Positions 1 through 12,445 of a DNA stretch of 64,000 bases are shown here, one piece after another; position 1 is the first letter of the stretch, and each line of letters begins with the position of its first letter. The notes below the pieces were generated by a model. That model worked only from the letters and a program-made list of their open reading frames with translations, ran no database searches and had not been told where the DNA came from. Made by a program: the position numbers and the translations under genes. This stretch comes from Rhytidiadelphus loreus (lineage: Eukaryota > Streptophyta > Bryopsida > Hypnales > Hylocomiaceae): contig OX344764.1 in the NCBI GenBank assembly GCA_947034895.1, forward strand, positions 48,093,348 to 48,157,347. Direction: 5' to 3'.

Positions 1-1296
1 TGGGGGTGACTTTAGTTCTACTATAACAAACCACGTGCGAACAAGTGATTTCTAACAAACTATAATTTCAACCTAAACTTTTGAACATTGTTTAATAATG
101 ACTATAGCTTTCTATTGCCAAAATTTCCAACTCAAATAAAATATGAAATGATTTCTAGAAGAGGTTGAAAATGAACTAAAATGGCATGTTTTTCAACTCA
201 AATAATTATAGAGGAGATATTTAAATGACCATTGAGTCAATATTCAACTTAAAATGAGCTTTCAATAATGAGTTATTTTTAGGAATTTTTTGTTCATTTT
301 TAGACAATTTTTTCTTATATAATATAGGGGTGTGAAAGTTATTTTTCAGTTCTACAGTGTATCTTTTTACTTCAAAAATTTGTAACTAATTATTATTGAC
401 AAATAAAAATATCAATAATTCAAAACATAAACTTTCAAAGTAGGAAAATCTATTTATATTTTTTAATTTTGTTTTATTTAAAATTCAAAAAGTATATAGG
501 GGGTCCAAAGTTTTGTTTGCATGTGGTTTCTAATGGACACTCTAAATGACACCCTTGAGGGAGGGGCCACCTATGGCTCTATTCCTACGTCACTTCCGTT
601 TTGGAGGTGCAGTCGTCTATTTAACACGGATGACAATGCAACTGCTCTCATGAAGACGACAATCTTTTTTGCGTTGATACTCCATTTATTTTGCAAATAA
701 TTTTAACTGGACCTCTATCATGGATCACTTGAGGTCCCTACTTGCTTCCGCCATTTGTCGCATTTGTGTAGCCATGACATCACCACTTGTGCATGTTGCT
801 TGAGCAATGAGGTTGTGTGTGGATAAACTCTTTTTTTTTACTGCTGTGTTGCCAAGCCGCCAGTCACCGTTGCACTCCAATGCTTCACTTGAACTTATGA
901 TGACGGGTGTGACACCAAGTGGAAGCAAAGGTCGTTGCCTTAAGTGGGTGTGGCACCTTTGCCCGATTTGGGCGCTCATGATGTCGTATCACTACTCTGC
1001 CGATGTAGAACTGATGGTGTATGAGGGCTAGTATCGGTTGTTCCTTCCGCTTCTGCAGCAATGTCCATGGGATCCTCAGAGACTAGATCATTGTCTTGTA
1101 CTTCTTTATCTTTTGTGGTCCGTTGTATTCAAATGTTGAAATTCCCGTCTTCATGAGAAAAGAGATCTCGAGTATGTGGTGGCTGCATACTTGACCGACT
1201 CCCGAACCATTCATGAAAAACAACTCTCTCTTAGCGCTCACTAAGGCGTCGACCTCTTGGGGCAACCAATTAGGCCCCCGATCTCTTCTGATACGC
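1..1296. other. AT-rich spacer, no gene recognised
   Basis: The first 540 bases are very AT-rich with no convincing reading frame. From about 540 to 1296 the sequence becomes less AT-rich and has short overlapping frames on both strands, none with a recognisable domain or codon bias. It could be degraded transposon sequence, because transposon ends lie immediately to the right. Confidence 0.5.
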
Positions 1297-1299
1297 TTG

Positions 1300-2240
1300 C
1301 ACTAGAAGAAAATGAGGGGTTTTGCAACTACAGTATGCAACTCATTTTGTAGTTGCATAGGACGTTTGCAACTAGGTGACAATGTAGAGTCCGTAGTTGC
1401 AGTGGACAAGTCGCATTAGTTGCAATCTAGTTGCAAGGTTTTTTGTCATCCGACACCATACAAAGAACTTCATCCTTGTGTGCAACTTGTTTGCAACTTG
1501 TAGATTTGTAAATTTTAAAATATAAATCTCAATGATTTGTAGATTTCAAATTTTCAGATCTACCTCCTTTCTAGATTTTAGAATTTCAGAACTATCTTTT
1601 TCTTAGATTTTTGAATTTCAAATCTACCTTTTTCTAGATTTCAAAATTTCAAATCTACCCTCTTCCTAGATTTCAAAATTTCAGATCTACCTTCTTCCTA
1701 GATTTCAAAATTCAATTTCCTAGATTATAAAATTTCTTGAATTTTAATTATTTTTTAAATTCTTATATACAAAATCTACAAATTGTAGAAACCCACAAAT
1801 TATAGAAATCTTAGAATTCTATCAAAAGAATTCATTACATAAGACTATAACAACTTACAAGTCTTATATGTTCAATCTAATGGTACTCTTTACAATTGAT
1901 ATGGGTCAATTGATTTAACACGAATGGGAATGAACTTTGAAAGCAACTAGGAAACAACTAGAGTGCAACTAAGAAACAACTAGCGTACAACTAGGAAACA
2001 ACTATGGTCATTTTACAGTTGCATAATAGTTGCATAGGACACTAGTTGTTTCCTAGTCTTTTTTTGCAACTACAGAATGACTACTTTGCAACTAAAACAA
2101 TGAATGAATGTTGTAAAACAATGACACAAAACAACTACATTAGATTTGGTGCAAATAGAGAGGAAACTAGTTGCATGACAGTTGCATAGGGCACTAGTTG
2201 CATAGTAGTTGGTTGTACCGGACGTGTTTTTCTTCTAGTG
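1300..2240. mobile_element. Non-autonomous CACTA (EnSpm-like) DNA transposon
   Basis: The element begins with CACTAGAAGAAAA and ends with its exact inverse TTTTCTTCTAGTG, a 13-bp terminal inverted repeat with the CACTA signature. It is flanked by a 3-bp target duplication, TTG at 1297-1299 and TTG at 2241-2243, which is the size made by CACTA transposases. Inside both ends many copies of GCAACTA and its inverse TAGTTGC form the subterminal repeat arrays where such transposases bind. At 941 bp and with no transposase frame it must be mobilised in trans. The intact duplication and matching ends suggest fairly recent insertion. Confidence 0.9.
1530..1740. repeat. Tandem repeat inside the CACTA element
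   Basis: About six diverged copies of a unit of roughly 33-36 bp, with core CTAGATTTCAAAATTTCAGA, fill the middle of the CACTA element. The array lies between the two subterminal repeat blocks and probably serves as filler DNA. Confidence 0.7.
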
Positions 2241-2243
2241 TTG

Positions 2244-2885
2244 GGAGGATGTGATTGACCTACTGCAGTTGAAGACGGATTCAGGTGAGGTGGTCGACCT
2301 GCTGGTCTTGTAGGAAGTACAATCGCTTGGATTCCTACAATGACGGTACATTCACAAACACAACTTATCAAAGTCATGAATTTCTGGTCATCATAAATTC
2401 ATTGTAGCATCGGAGTGTGTGTATTGTTTGTGCAGGTCAAGGTCTTCTTAGAAACGCAATTTCAGAACATGAATTGAAGATTAAACTTACCTTTGGGTGG
2501 GGCACTACAACCTCCAATTGTTGTGCCGTATGTAGCAACCTCCAACAAATTCTCCATGATTTGCTTCCTACATTGCTAATGGCACCCAAATCAAGTCACC
2601 GCATTGAAGAAGACAATGTCAATCTCAAAGGAATGGACTATAGCTTTACTGGAGTGCAGCAAGACGATCAACACAAACCTGATCAATGTTGCAAACATAG
2701 TTGACATAGTTGTTGTAGTGTTGGGAAGGCGATGTTGTACATGGGCATGTGTCTATCAGTTTACACCCGAAGGTCCCATGCATCTTGCCATCATAATTCA
2801 TTTCATTTTTTCCAAATTTAGTGATCTATCAGTCCGGAATGTCGGGGCTTCCAACTTTGCAGGTGATAGTTAGGTAAAATGAGGC
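2244..2885. other. Spacer, no gene recognised
   Basis: Two short overlapping plus-strand frames (about 2417-2704 and 2604-2873) show no recognisable domain. This stretch may be the interior of the Harbinger-like element whose right end follows. Confidence 0.4.
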
Positions 2886-3174
2886 GCCGCTCTTTGCTAA
2901 TCGTCCATCTCTAGTGCCATTAATTAAAAGCAGTCTCAAATCTCTCAAATCTCTGTTTTCTCTGGTTTTTAGTCTTACATATAAACCGCCACAAACAACG
3001 TAATAGCTGGGACATTAAACTCCAACTCTCTCTTAACCACCGTTCTTACTACATGCCAGGTGGGCGTCCACATATGTTTGGGGTTTACAAGTGGTGCAAG
3101 TGGGAACAGTCAAGGTCTTATCCTCCCTCGACCGCCCTAAAATTGCAGCACTACAACCAGGTGTGAACGTACCT
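2886..3174. mobile_element. Right end of a Harbinger-like element (copy 1)
   Basis: This stretch closely matches 29401-29690 over its whole length, starting at the shared string GCCGCTCTTTGCTAATCGTC. It ends in GGTGTGAACGTACC, which matches the inverted terminal repeat of the other copy, and is followed by TTA. The left end of this copy was not found; it may be deleted or displaced by the CACTA insertion at 1300-2240. Confidence 0.7.
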
Positions 3175-3179
3175 TTAGC

Positions 3180-6018
3180 CTATTAGAGTTCCATCTCTTC
3201 CAAATTTATTTTTGGATTAAAAATAGAAAAATTCTTTTCCAAATTAGCAAGTGTGATATTCATTAGGAATTTACTTTGGATAGTAAATTTTTTTTATATG
3301 GAAAAATAATAATTAAGATATATAATAGTCACCTATAAATCTTGACCAAATTCTAAAATGTTTGTTCAATGATTATTATCAATTTGAAAAGATAAAACAA
3401 CCATGAAAAGACATAGCAATCAAAAACAAATCAATTAAGAAAATAAGAAAAGTCCTTCCAACCAAATAATAATAGTTGTAATAGATGAAAACTAAAAAAA
3501 TGAATAGCTAAGAGTGACAAAATTTTGAAATGTGAATCCCAACATGCCAATAGCATTCAACACTAGAAAGGACAGTATTCCTAGCAATTGTCACATATGG
3601 TAATTTAGATGAGACCAAATTTTATTTTTACGAGATTCAAAGATGGAAATTACATGTGCTGATTTAGAAAAAGAAAAAGAAAATTTCTGTAGGGGCTACT
3701 CAAAATATGAAGCCCAATCAAATTGGATTATATGCCATGTTGGCACTTGTCAAAATCTCATCCTTAATCTTTGCATGCCAAACTTTAAAAAATAATTTCA
3801 ATCAACTTCTCAAGAGATGAGGAAGATAAAGACAAAGCACTTCATTGAATTTTGTCACATAAGATTATCACAAAAGAAAACAATAGCACTATAGATACTA
3901 TAATTATTTTGTGTACAAACAATATAACATTTTAATGTCAATTATGTTGGTTTTCAAAAATATGTCCACAATGTTATTACAACTCTTCATGTTTTTAGTT
4001 TCTTATACCCTTATCTTGACCTTCAACCCCTCAAGGTTCAAATGTTCAAATTTCAAACAATGAATGAATTCTAATTAACTTCTAATAAAAAAAATGTTCT
4101 TTCACACTTATATAACTAACTAAATTAGAATGCCTCATATAATCTTGTTTTTGTCATTCCTAATAATGATAAGAATAAAAAATACAACAACAATGATGGT
4201 TCAAAGACCATCATGAATGAAAGGTTTAACCATCAAAGTATTGAACATAGTTTGACTTTTCATATTTCAAGGGGACATGGATAGCAAGGTATACTCTTAT
4301 TGCCTCTTTTATGCAAATCAAAGCATTTTCTAACAAATTTTCAGGGAAAGAAGACAAGAAGACACATCCATTACAATTTGATTCATAATTTTTGGACTTA
4401 AATTGAATTAGATAAGGTTTTCTAAAGCTCACAATTGAAGTCCATAGGTAGTGCCATTAAATGTCAAAGAGTTGTTCAACAATGGTGCAAATGGAATCCA
4501 AAAATGAATGCATGCAAACCTTAAACTTCAACAATATGGTGCATGTAATTGCCTAGGATGGCACAAAGTGTCCCACCACTCATAACTCCACATTATTTAC
4601 ACTGAAATTGTGTTTACTTCCAAATCAAACTCAATCCTCAACCACTCATAAAATTGTGCACCAAAATCCCAAATTGACACCAATTCATCACTAGACAATT
4701 TTTCATTCCTATAGTAACAATTCATGGTACAAAAATAGGAGTAGTTCTTGAAGCATGGGCAAAATATGGATAAACTACCTTACTTCCAATTAGAGTAACA
4801 GACTCTGAAGGATAAACCTCTCACTTGAGCAATGTGTTGATACCATGAATGTTTTTTATTCTAAGCATCACCAGGGGAATTTGGATTCACCTAATTTACA
4901 ACCCCTGGCACCCCAAGTTTACAAGAACACTTCTAGAAATACAGCACCTTAAATGATAGGTGAATCAAGAAGTAAACCAAAGAAACAAATGAAACTTTCA
5001 AGCAATCTCAATTTGTACTGTATGCATTGTCATTTGAAGTATGACTCCACAAGTCCAACTTTCAAGACCAACTTTCAATAATTTTGCACTCTACATCAAA
5101 CCACTGTTTTAACTAGCAAAGCTTACTTTCTGTCCTAGCATATGGCACAATGAGTTTTGTAAACCCAGGTGGCAAAACAATTATTTCCCAAGGAGTTAAG
5201 TAGTACTGTCATGGCCCTAAAATGAACCTGATCCATTTCTACTATCACCTGGTATTAACTTATGAGCATGATTCCTAAGACTACAGAGCTTCATTTCATC
5301 ACCATCCTTATTACCATATCAGTATAACCATTTCAGCATACAAAGAATGACCCTAACCACCAGGAACATAAGGGAAGTTAGGAAGTGAACATGGAGATGG
5401 ATAGCCATTCAAGGAAATAAAGGAGATTATGGATCATGCCTGGTCCAAAGTTATGTAAATTCATTGATGGATGAATCAAATATTGAGTTCATGAGTACTG
5501 GTATGTGTATCAGTGCATGGTTATTGACTTTCTGCATCACTACTAATACTCTCAGACATTGGTAACGCCACTTTAAAAATGTAGATATGATAGGTTTGAA
5601 TTAATTATGCACAAAATTGACTGTAACACAGGTTAGTAAAGAAAGCTTCAAGAGAATGCTCTCTAAATCAACCCTAGAGAGAGGCCTTGATCTCCCCTTA
5701 CCTTTAAAGTTATGACATCAAGCCACAGATCGCACAAAGGAGGAAGAATGCCACATCCAAATACAGCGACGTATTTAGAAGACAAATTCTTGCATTCGTG
5801 TCCAACACATTAACAGTCATGAAGAATTCCAAGATTTGACGCTAGGTTTCAGTGCCTAACTGCTTGAAACGTGCCGCTGACAAAACTCTATTGGAACTCG
5901 TAATTTACAAATGCAAATCCATGCCATCCAAGTATCAAACATCAACGGAAGATGGCAATGAAAGCGATGGAGAAACTGATTTCTTGATCCCTGTACAGAG
6001 CTATGGCAAGAAACTTCA
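3180..6018. other. AT-rich spacer, no gene recognised
   Basis: Strongly AT-rich up to about 4.9 kb and less so afterwards. Only short chance frames are present. The last few hundred bases before 6018 are probably the 3' untranslated region of the minus-strand calmodulin-like gene. Confidence 0.5.
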
Positions 6019-6570
6019 CTACCTGCGAGGAGTATGAACTTCTTCACTCTTCGCGGCCGCGGCTTTTGCTACTAATCCTCCATCATTCATCAAGGCTTCA
6101 AACTCGTCCAAGCTCATCACGTGGTCGCCGTTTTCGTCCACGCTCTTGATCATGCACCGACACTCCTCCAAAGAGTATCTGTCTTCCCCAAATGCGGCCA
6201 AGACGCGGTGCAGCTCCTCAGAGGAGATGAAGCCGTTTTTGTCGGCGTCGAACTTGTTGAAGGCTTCGACGAGGGCGTGGTTTTCGGCTTCTTCCGACTC
6301 TGCCGGGCTGCAACTGGCTTGCGTGTTCAAATCAATGAACTCGGAGAAATTCAGATGGCCATCGCCGTCGCTGTCCACGCGCTTGATCAGCTGCTGCAGA
6401 TCCTCCTCCGTCACCTCTTCCCCTAAGGATCGTACCACGGTACGTAACTCTTTGAGCGACAGCTTTCCATCGCTGTTCAAATCAAAAAACTCGAATGCTT
6501 CCGACAGCTCTTTCACAAACTCCTGCGACGGTTTCCTGTCTGCCGTTTCACAATCTACCACGAGCGCCAT
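6019..6570 (-). CDS. Calmodulin-like protein with four EF-hands (CML)
   Basis: A 183-residue EF-hand protein, expected to sense calcium and bind target proteins in the cytosol or nucleus. Four 12-residue loops are visible: DLNSDGKLSLKE (residues 30-41), DSDGDGHLNFSE (66-77), DADKNGFISSEE (108-119) and DENGDHVMSLDE (145-156). Each keeps Asp at position 1 and Glu at position 12. The loops pair as 1+2 and 3+4, with a longer acidic linker (about 80-98, including AESEEAEN) between the pairs. In loop 4 the usual Gly at position 6 is His, so that site may bind calcium weakly. The C-terminal tail is Ala/Lys/Arg-rich and has no CaaX box. I start at the ATG at 6570; the frame runs two codons further only through a GTG. 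No intron is seen, as is common for CML genes. Confidence 0.93.
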   Translation of the reverse strand: MALVVDCETADRKPSQEFVKELSEAFEFFDLNSDGKLSLKELRTVVRSLGEEVTEEDLQQLIKRVDSDGDGHLNFSEFIDLNTQASCSPAESEEAENHALVEAFNKFDADKNGFISSEELHRVLAAFGEDRYSLEECRCMIKSVDENGDHVMSLDEFEALMNDGGLVAKAAAAKSEEVHTPRR

Positions 6571-9500
6571 AGCCACACCCCAAACCGAGATGAAAGCCTC
6601 ACTCCAAGTTCCACGTACAAATACTTCTCAAACCCAAGATCGCAAGCAATCCTGTCGACAGAGTAATCTTTGTGCACATAAATTTAACAATTAATTATAA
6701 CCAGTCGACAGGAACGTTCTGTCGTCGCCGAGAGTAGATTCTGAAAGACTTGATCTAATTTGGAAAGTGGAGGCCCTAAATTATTTCCAAAAACTTCAAA
6801 ACCTGCATTTCAAACGAAAAGAAACATAACATAATTGCAACTCAAAAGTGAATGCTCCTCTTATCCTTCCAAACCACGCGTCTGAATTCGCCCTCCAAGC
6901 TATCTATCACCGTGGAGTTTACCATGACCTACACCTCGCCCGTGCGATTGATGCCTTCGGTCCCAGGGTAGCTTCAACTCGCATGGAAGGAAACAACCAA
7001 GGAAAGGCGATTGACCTGAGAATATTCTGACTACCGTTTGGTAGACTCGCAATTTCCTTTAAAATAACGTGCCAACTAGTCGTCTTCTAGAAAGAGTATA
7101 CTTGGAGATCTGTGACGTCCATCTCGTGCTGCAATCGTCAAACATTGCGCAATCAAACATATATGCCAGCAGAAACAATACTGCCTGTGCTTGTGCCGAC
7201 GGTCTTAAGGACTTGTGCAGTAACGTGAAAGTAGAGCATTGCCTGTGTAGAGCACCCTGGATGAGAGTCTCTACATCGACACTTCAAAGTAAGAAGGAGA
7301 AGGAGGATATCTCTGGTCTGAAGAACAGCATGAATGAAGCGTTTGTTGGGAATGGCTCATGAGGAGGAGGTCCATAAGGAGGTCCATCAGTGGACCATCT
7401 AAGGGCTGGAACTGAATTTTAGGGAGGTGAAACACCTTGAAATATTTTTCAATAAATTTTCCTTGAAATACAAGGAGGATTGACATCTAACCCAAGTCGT
7501 TTCATATTTTTTGAAGCTTCATGGAATTAGTTATGAAATTTTGAAGTCAAAACACCATAGGGCTCTAAAAGCGACCACCCCCTGAAATGTACACCGTTGG
7601 TACATTTTGATAAATTGAAGAAAGCAGAATGTACCTCTGAGGCATGTTCCATTCAAAATGCCCGATCCGAGTTCAAGCCTCCTACCGTCTACCTTGTAAA
7701 GAACCGACATATTCCTTCCCCAAAGAAATTCTCAAGTCCCCATTTGCTGAAAAGGTCATTTGTCATAATTGGATGGACTATGGTGGTAACGTTTCATCCA
7801 AATATCAATTTCAAGGGACCAAATCACAATCTCTATATGCATGTGATAAATAGTTATGGACTGATCTTATTTGCATGCTACAGTTTAGGTTATGGAAGAA
7901 AAAAGGATATACAATTAGGTGGGGTCACAATCAGGGGTATTTACATTAATCACACACCACTTGCACAAATATGTCATTGCAAGAAGTGTTTGTTCATAAT
8001 GTATGAAAGTCAATTACTTAACTCTAATATGCCTTAGTCAAACTTGATTGAAACTCTTACAATATTCGTTTTTTTGTTTAGAATTAAACTTAGAAAATGA
8101 AGCTTAGAGAAAGAGATTCTATTTCAAAACTTTGGGAAAAATCCAAAAATTCAATGAGTTATTGCACAATTTCTTTACAAGGTTAATGTGCAAAAAGTGC
8201 ACATTTACATCAATTGTGGATTGTTCAAGACTTTATCACATGTCCAACTTTTTGTTCTAAACCCAAATAATACTAACTTTATGTCATGTGATAGGATATT
8301 TATTATTAAATTTTCATTTTTTTTTCCCAAAGAATGCCACATAGCATCATTTTACTAGCCAACATCCATTGAATATTTGATTAATTTGCTTTTAATTTAA
8401 GATGTGTATGATTCTTAATCCACATTTCTTGTGGAAAATTAGGTTTCAAAGTTCCAAAGAGTTTCAAACCATTTAACACGATTTAAAATTTGCTAAGCCA
8501 ATCAAAATTTGGGAAATGAGATCAAGGTAGGGACACATCGAACCAACATTTTTTCCAATGTGGATTTTTTCTATTATTAGATTGGTAAATTTTATATTTT
8601 TTCATTGGAAAGTGATCCGAGATTCAGCACATTAAATAACGCATCATTTGGATATTGTGTGCAAAAATTATGAAGAGTCAAAGTTATTTTGGTAGATGTT
8701 CAAAAACCATTTCTTCAAGAATAGGTACATATTAGTTTAGGAGACATACATAGTGTGAGCATGTTATGAAGAGTCACTTTTAGGCACCTTGGTGCATTTG
8801 GGTGTATTTTGGTGCATTTAGGCACCTTAATAAGAAGGAAAAACACCAACCAGATTCTACCATAGAAGAACCTACTTATCTTTATTGAAAGTTTAAACTT
8901 CATTACATAAGAATCCTTCACCTTCAAATAGAGCAAATGTAAGTTTTAATCAGTTCCTTCATTCTCTTCTACTTTTCCATTTTTGGTATGGGCTTTAATA
9001 TTAATTTATGAATATATGGACTAAGCATTGAGAGAGAGAAAAGAGAGATTCTAATCTTATTATGAGATTGATGTAAATTAAGAGCTTGGTCATCTTGTGT
9101 TACACATAGTGCTATCTAAGATCTTACACTCACCAACTTTGCATTTACATAAAACATGAAAAAGGGACTCCATAGTTTTTTTTCATCTTTGACAAAAGCT
9201 TCTTCTTATGAACATGGTCTTGAATGCTATATCTACATGTAGATCAAAGTGTGTCACAAAAAATAGGTATTGATTGCACAAGTTGTAAACAATCAAAACA
9301 TGAGATTCTATGAGAACCTTGTGTTGGATTTTGATACATCTAGAGATGTTTAAAAAGAAATTCATAACTTATTCATATGGTGTTCAAATAATGCATACTA
9401 AACTACATTTAAATCTTCTTTTAGTTGCCAATAAGATTCATTAAAATGATTTAAAAAATAATAATAGTAACTATATTTAGTTGTGACAATTCAAGATACA

Positions 9501-10019
9501 CATAGTTACCTTAATATCTTTGCATCTTTAATGGTGAAATAGTTTCACTTTCAAATTCTCTTCAATATTAGCATAGAATTATTAAAATTGCAGTCTGCTG
9601 TAAAATACAATGTCAAGATACCATACAATTGAAGAAATGGTTATACAGTCAATTCAATGGTCTTAACCTTTAAATGCTCAACCAACCATTTGATGATGAA
9701 TGCTTTGAAAACTAAATTTCATTTCATTAATATTAATCAAAGATGATTCAAGAAAAAACATATAACAAATCATTGGAAAGAAGAATTAACAACATGAATC
9801 AAGGATAAAGGTATTATGGAGAATTGCAGTAGTTACAATTACTCATTATGATTATTTTTCAAAAGTTGTCTTACTATCTTTAGTTTGAGCTCTTAGGGGT
9901 AATGGAGACTTTGTGAAAAACACAAGAACAATCTCTTTGGTGGTGATTTCCTCTTTGATTCCTTATATACCTTGGTGGTCTTATTTTGTGTACAATTAAG
10001 GTAAGTACTTCTAATTGTA
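6571..10019. other. Spacer upstream of the calmodulin-like gene, no gene recognised
   Basis: The first few hundred bases are the presumed 5' untranslated region and promoter of the minus-strand calmodulin-like gene; no clear TATA box was singled out. Beyond about 7.4 kb the sequence is AT-rich with dispersed repeats. A 146-codon frame at 7597-8037 (plus) shows no domain or conserved motif and I do not call it a gene. Confidence 0.5.
7436..7550. repeat. Dispersed repeat, second copy at 20.4 kb
   Basis: The strings GAAATATTTTTC, ACATCTAACCCAAGT and GGTTTCATATTTTT recur in the same order at 20403-20512 with moderate divergence. This is a short dispersed repeat of unknown class, present in the same orientation at both places. 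Confidence 0.6.
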
Positions 10020-10200
10020 ATCCCTTTCTAACACACACCTAAATATTCTTGTAATCCCACTATTTATAGGAGTCTAAAATTGGTTTTAGAAACACCTATT
10101 TTTAGCACTTTAAAAATTCACACTTTATTCCTCTTGTCACCAAAACTGCATAAGAAGAGGATCTTTTGAATTCTAACAAGATCCAACCAAATTATATGGC
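10020..10200 (+). repeat. Dispersed repeat family with core AGAAACACCTATTT, copy 1
   Basis: The core AGAAACACCTATTTTTAGCA followed by AT-rich sequence also occurs at about 24540-24770 (same orientation) and 11655-11860 (inverted). Homology extends for roughly 150-200 bp around the core. The class of element is unknown. Confidence 0.65.
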
Positions 10201-10264
10201 AATTTGATAATAGGAACAATTGGATACATTTTAGGTGTAGTCATCTTAATTCCATTTGAACTAA

Positions 10265-10417
10265 GGTAACTGACTACCCCATTACGGGCAAAATGGGAGC
10301 AAGCCCATTGTGGACAAAATTGTAATGGTGGTGTACATTTTAGAACTGGAATGTACACCACATTACAATTTTGCCCACAATAGACTTGCTCCCATTTTGC
10401 CCATAACGAGGTAGTTT
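10265..10417. repeat. Long inverted repeat (hairpin)
   Basis: Two arms of about 70 bp are inverted copies of each other around a loop of about 10 bases (TTAGAACTGG). The left arm contains GGGCAAAATGGGAGCAAGCC and the right arm GACTTGCTCCCATTTTGCCC. The arms have few mismatches. This looks like a foldback element whose transcript would form a long stem. Confidence 0.85.
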
Positions 10418-10419
10418 AC

Positions 10420-12445
10420 CTCATAAGCTTTGCTTTTGCTACAACTGTTAATCTCTTTCTTTTTCTTACAGTTTTTTCCTGTCTACATCTGAGTTGTTGT
10501 ATTCACACGCTCCCTTCAATTTGTAAGACTTGGTCTCTCAAGTAGGCAAAGTTCTTCCAGTGCTCTCACTGTCCTTCAATCCCACTTTGACAAGAAGTCG
10601 ACAATTCTACTTTGGAAAAATTGGATGATTTTTCGTCCAGACAAATTTTAAGATGGAATTATTTCGCATAATCAGACTCCAATAGTTTCCTCCAAAATCA
10701 CCTTCCTGTGAAAAATCAGCACAAATGAAATCCCTCCATCAACCAAACAACTCTCATCAATGAATTTGTGCTCTTGTCCTTCTCTCCAATCCATACCTTA
10801 AGTTAGGTTGTTTGTTTGTTTTGTTTGTTACATTGAGATCTTTGGGACTTTGCGTGCCCCAATCACGTTCTTGGTCCTATTAGAAAGCTCTTTGCAAGGA
10901 GGGGTGCATGGACTTTGTTTCGTGGTGTTTGGACCAACGGTGTGAAAGTCGGTTATTGAATTTCGAAGTCTCTTATAAATAAAAAAGTTACTTGTACTTT
11001 TTAGTTGGATTGCGGCAACAACACAGGCAGCATGGGCACAGCACATGGGTACACTAATAAGCTTACTACTGTAGTTATTGGAGAAAGAAGCTTCCCTGGC
11101 CGACTGACGGAGCTTCTGAGTGAATTTCAATGCAAACAGTGTCTGTCTGTGACGTGATACCACCACCTTGAACTTATCAAGTCCGTCTCTGCTAACGTAA
11201 CTCAACGGAGTAGTAACGAGGCCGCCTCAGCCAGGCACTGTGGCGGGGGCAGCAGTCAAATATTCAATCCAATCAATTCAGTTTGCTGTTGCAATGCCCA
11301 CTTCAACTCATAACATTGCTGAACCAGTTGACGGACCTCCCATGAGGTGGAGGTATAATTCCTCCCAAGATACTTTGGGGGAGAATTGAGTTATAATATT
11401 GGAAATTTGATTGGTTGGGCTCATCTGTAGATTCCTTGTGTTGTCAGACTACAGAATATCATTGGATGGGGAGCTCCTAATTAGGGGGGGGGGGGCAAAA
11501 GGGACCCCCAACAAAGGTGAACAATGTTATGGGCAACTGATTGACTCTAGTAGCACTGTGCTCTCATTTACCCTAATCCGTCTACATGTACAATACTCGG
11601 CCCATGAAGTTAACTACACCCAAAATCACACAAATAAGCAATTCCCATTATATTGGAATTTTCAGTTTGTGGGGTCTTCTTGGTAATGAAAATGAGATTT
11701 TGCATTCTCTTTAAATGCATTTTTTGGACACCGTATGAATAAACTACAAATTTTCAAAGTGCTAAAAATAGGTGTTTTTAAAAACAATCATAGACCCTCA
11801 TGAATAGTGGGAGTACATTTTAGGCAAGAATCTCTAGTGTGCGATTTTAGGTGTAGTTATCTTAGGGCCTGTGACGCTAATTTACTAAAGCTACACTCAT
11901 GACATAGAAGCATATTGAACTAAGTGCATGTTGAAAATATTATTGGAAAATACTTTGCTCTAAAAGTGGCCATCATTAGAAGAAATTCAGTTGTTGTAGA
12001 AGGTGGTGAGTTCCCCGAGTTTCTAAACTCTAGGAACTTGGATACATGCGCAATCTGATGTGGCTAAAGTTTGGTCACGTCAGATAATAATATTTAGCTA
12101 TTTCTATTTTTTCTATTTTTTCTATTTAAATATTCTTAAATTTTATTTATTTTATTTTTTAGATTAATTAATCTTTTAAAGTTTTTTGTTTTTTTTAAAT
12201 TTAATTCTTTCTTCAAATTTAATTTTTTTCTTCAAATTTAATTTTTTCTTCAAACTTAAATTTTTCTTCAATTTTTTTTTTTTTTAATTTATTTATTTAT
12301 GTCATAGGTACAGTACAATTTGTAACCACATGTCTTCCAAAATTTGTTCCCTTGCAACTTGTAAAGAAATATGGGAATTTAACCAAGGAGAATTATTGGT
12401 TCTTGCAACAAATAACACTATATCCTTAATAAACTCAATGGCTAA
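10420..12445. other. Spacer, no gene recognised
   Basis: A 125-codon minus-strand frame at 10828-11205 has no recognised motif. An inverted copy of the AGAAACACCTATTT repeat lies at 11655-11860, a run of G at about 11486, and a short tandem repeat with unit CTTCAAATTTAATTTTT at about 12200-12270. Confidence 0.5.
11655..11860 (-). repeat. Dispersed repeat family with core AGAAACACCTATTT, copy 2 (inverted)
   Basis: On the minus strand this matches the 10.0 kb and 24.5 kb copies, including CCCACTATTCATGAG, the core (here with AAAAACACC) and AAGACCCCACAAA. It faces the 10.0 kb copy. Confidence 0.65.

Noticed and set aside
6571..6576. Longer start (GTG) for the calmodulin-like gene
   Set aside because: Not an ATG; the next in-frame codon pair gives a normal ATG at 6570.
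7597..8037. 146-codon plus-strand frame
   Set aside because: AT-driven composition, no motif, and a competing overlapping frame at the same place.
10828..11205. 125-codon minus-strand frame
   Set aside because: No recognisable motif, and the surrounding sequence is repeat-rich.
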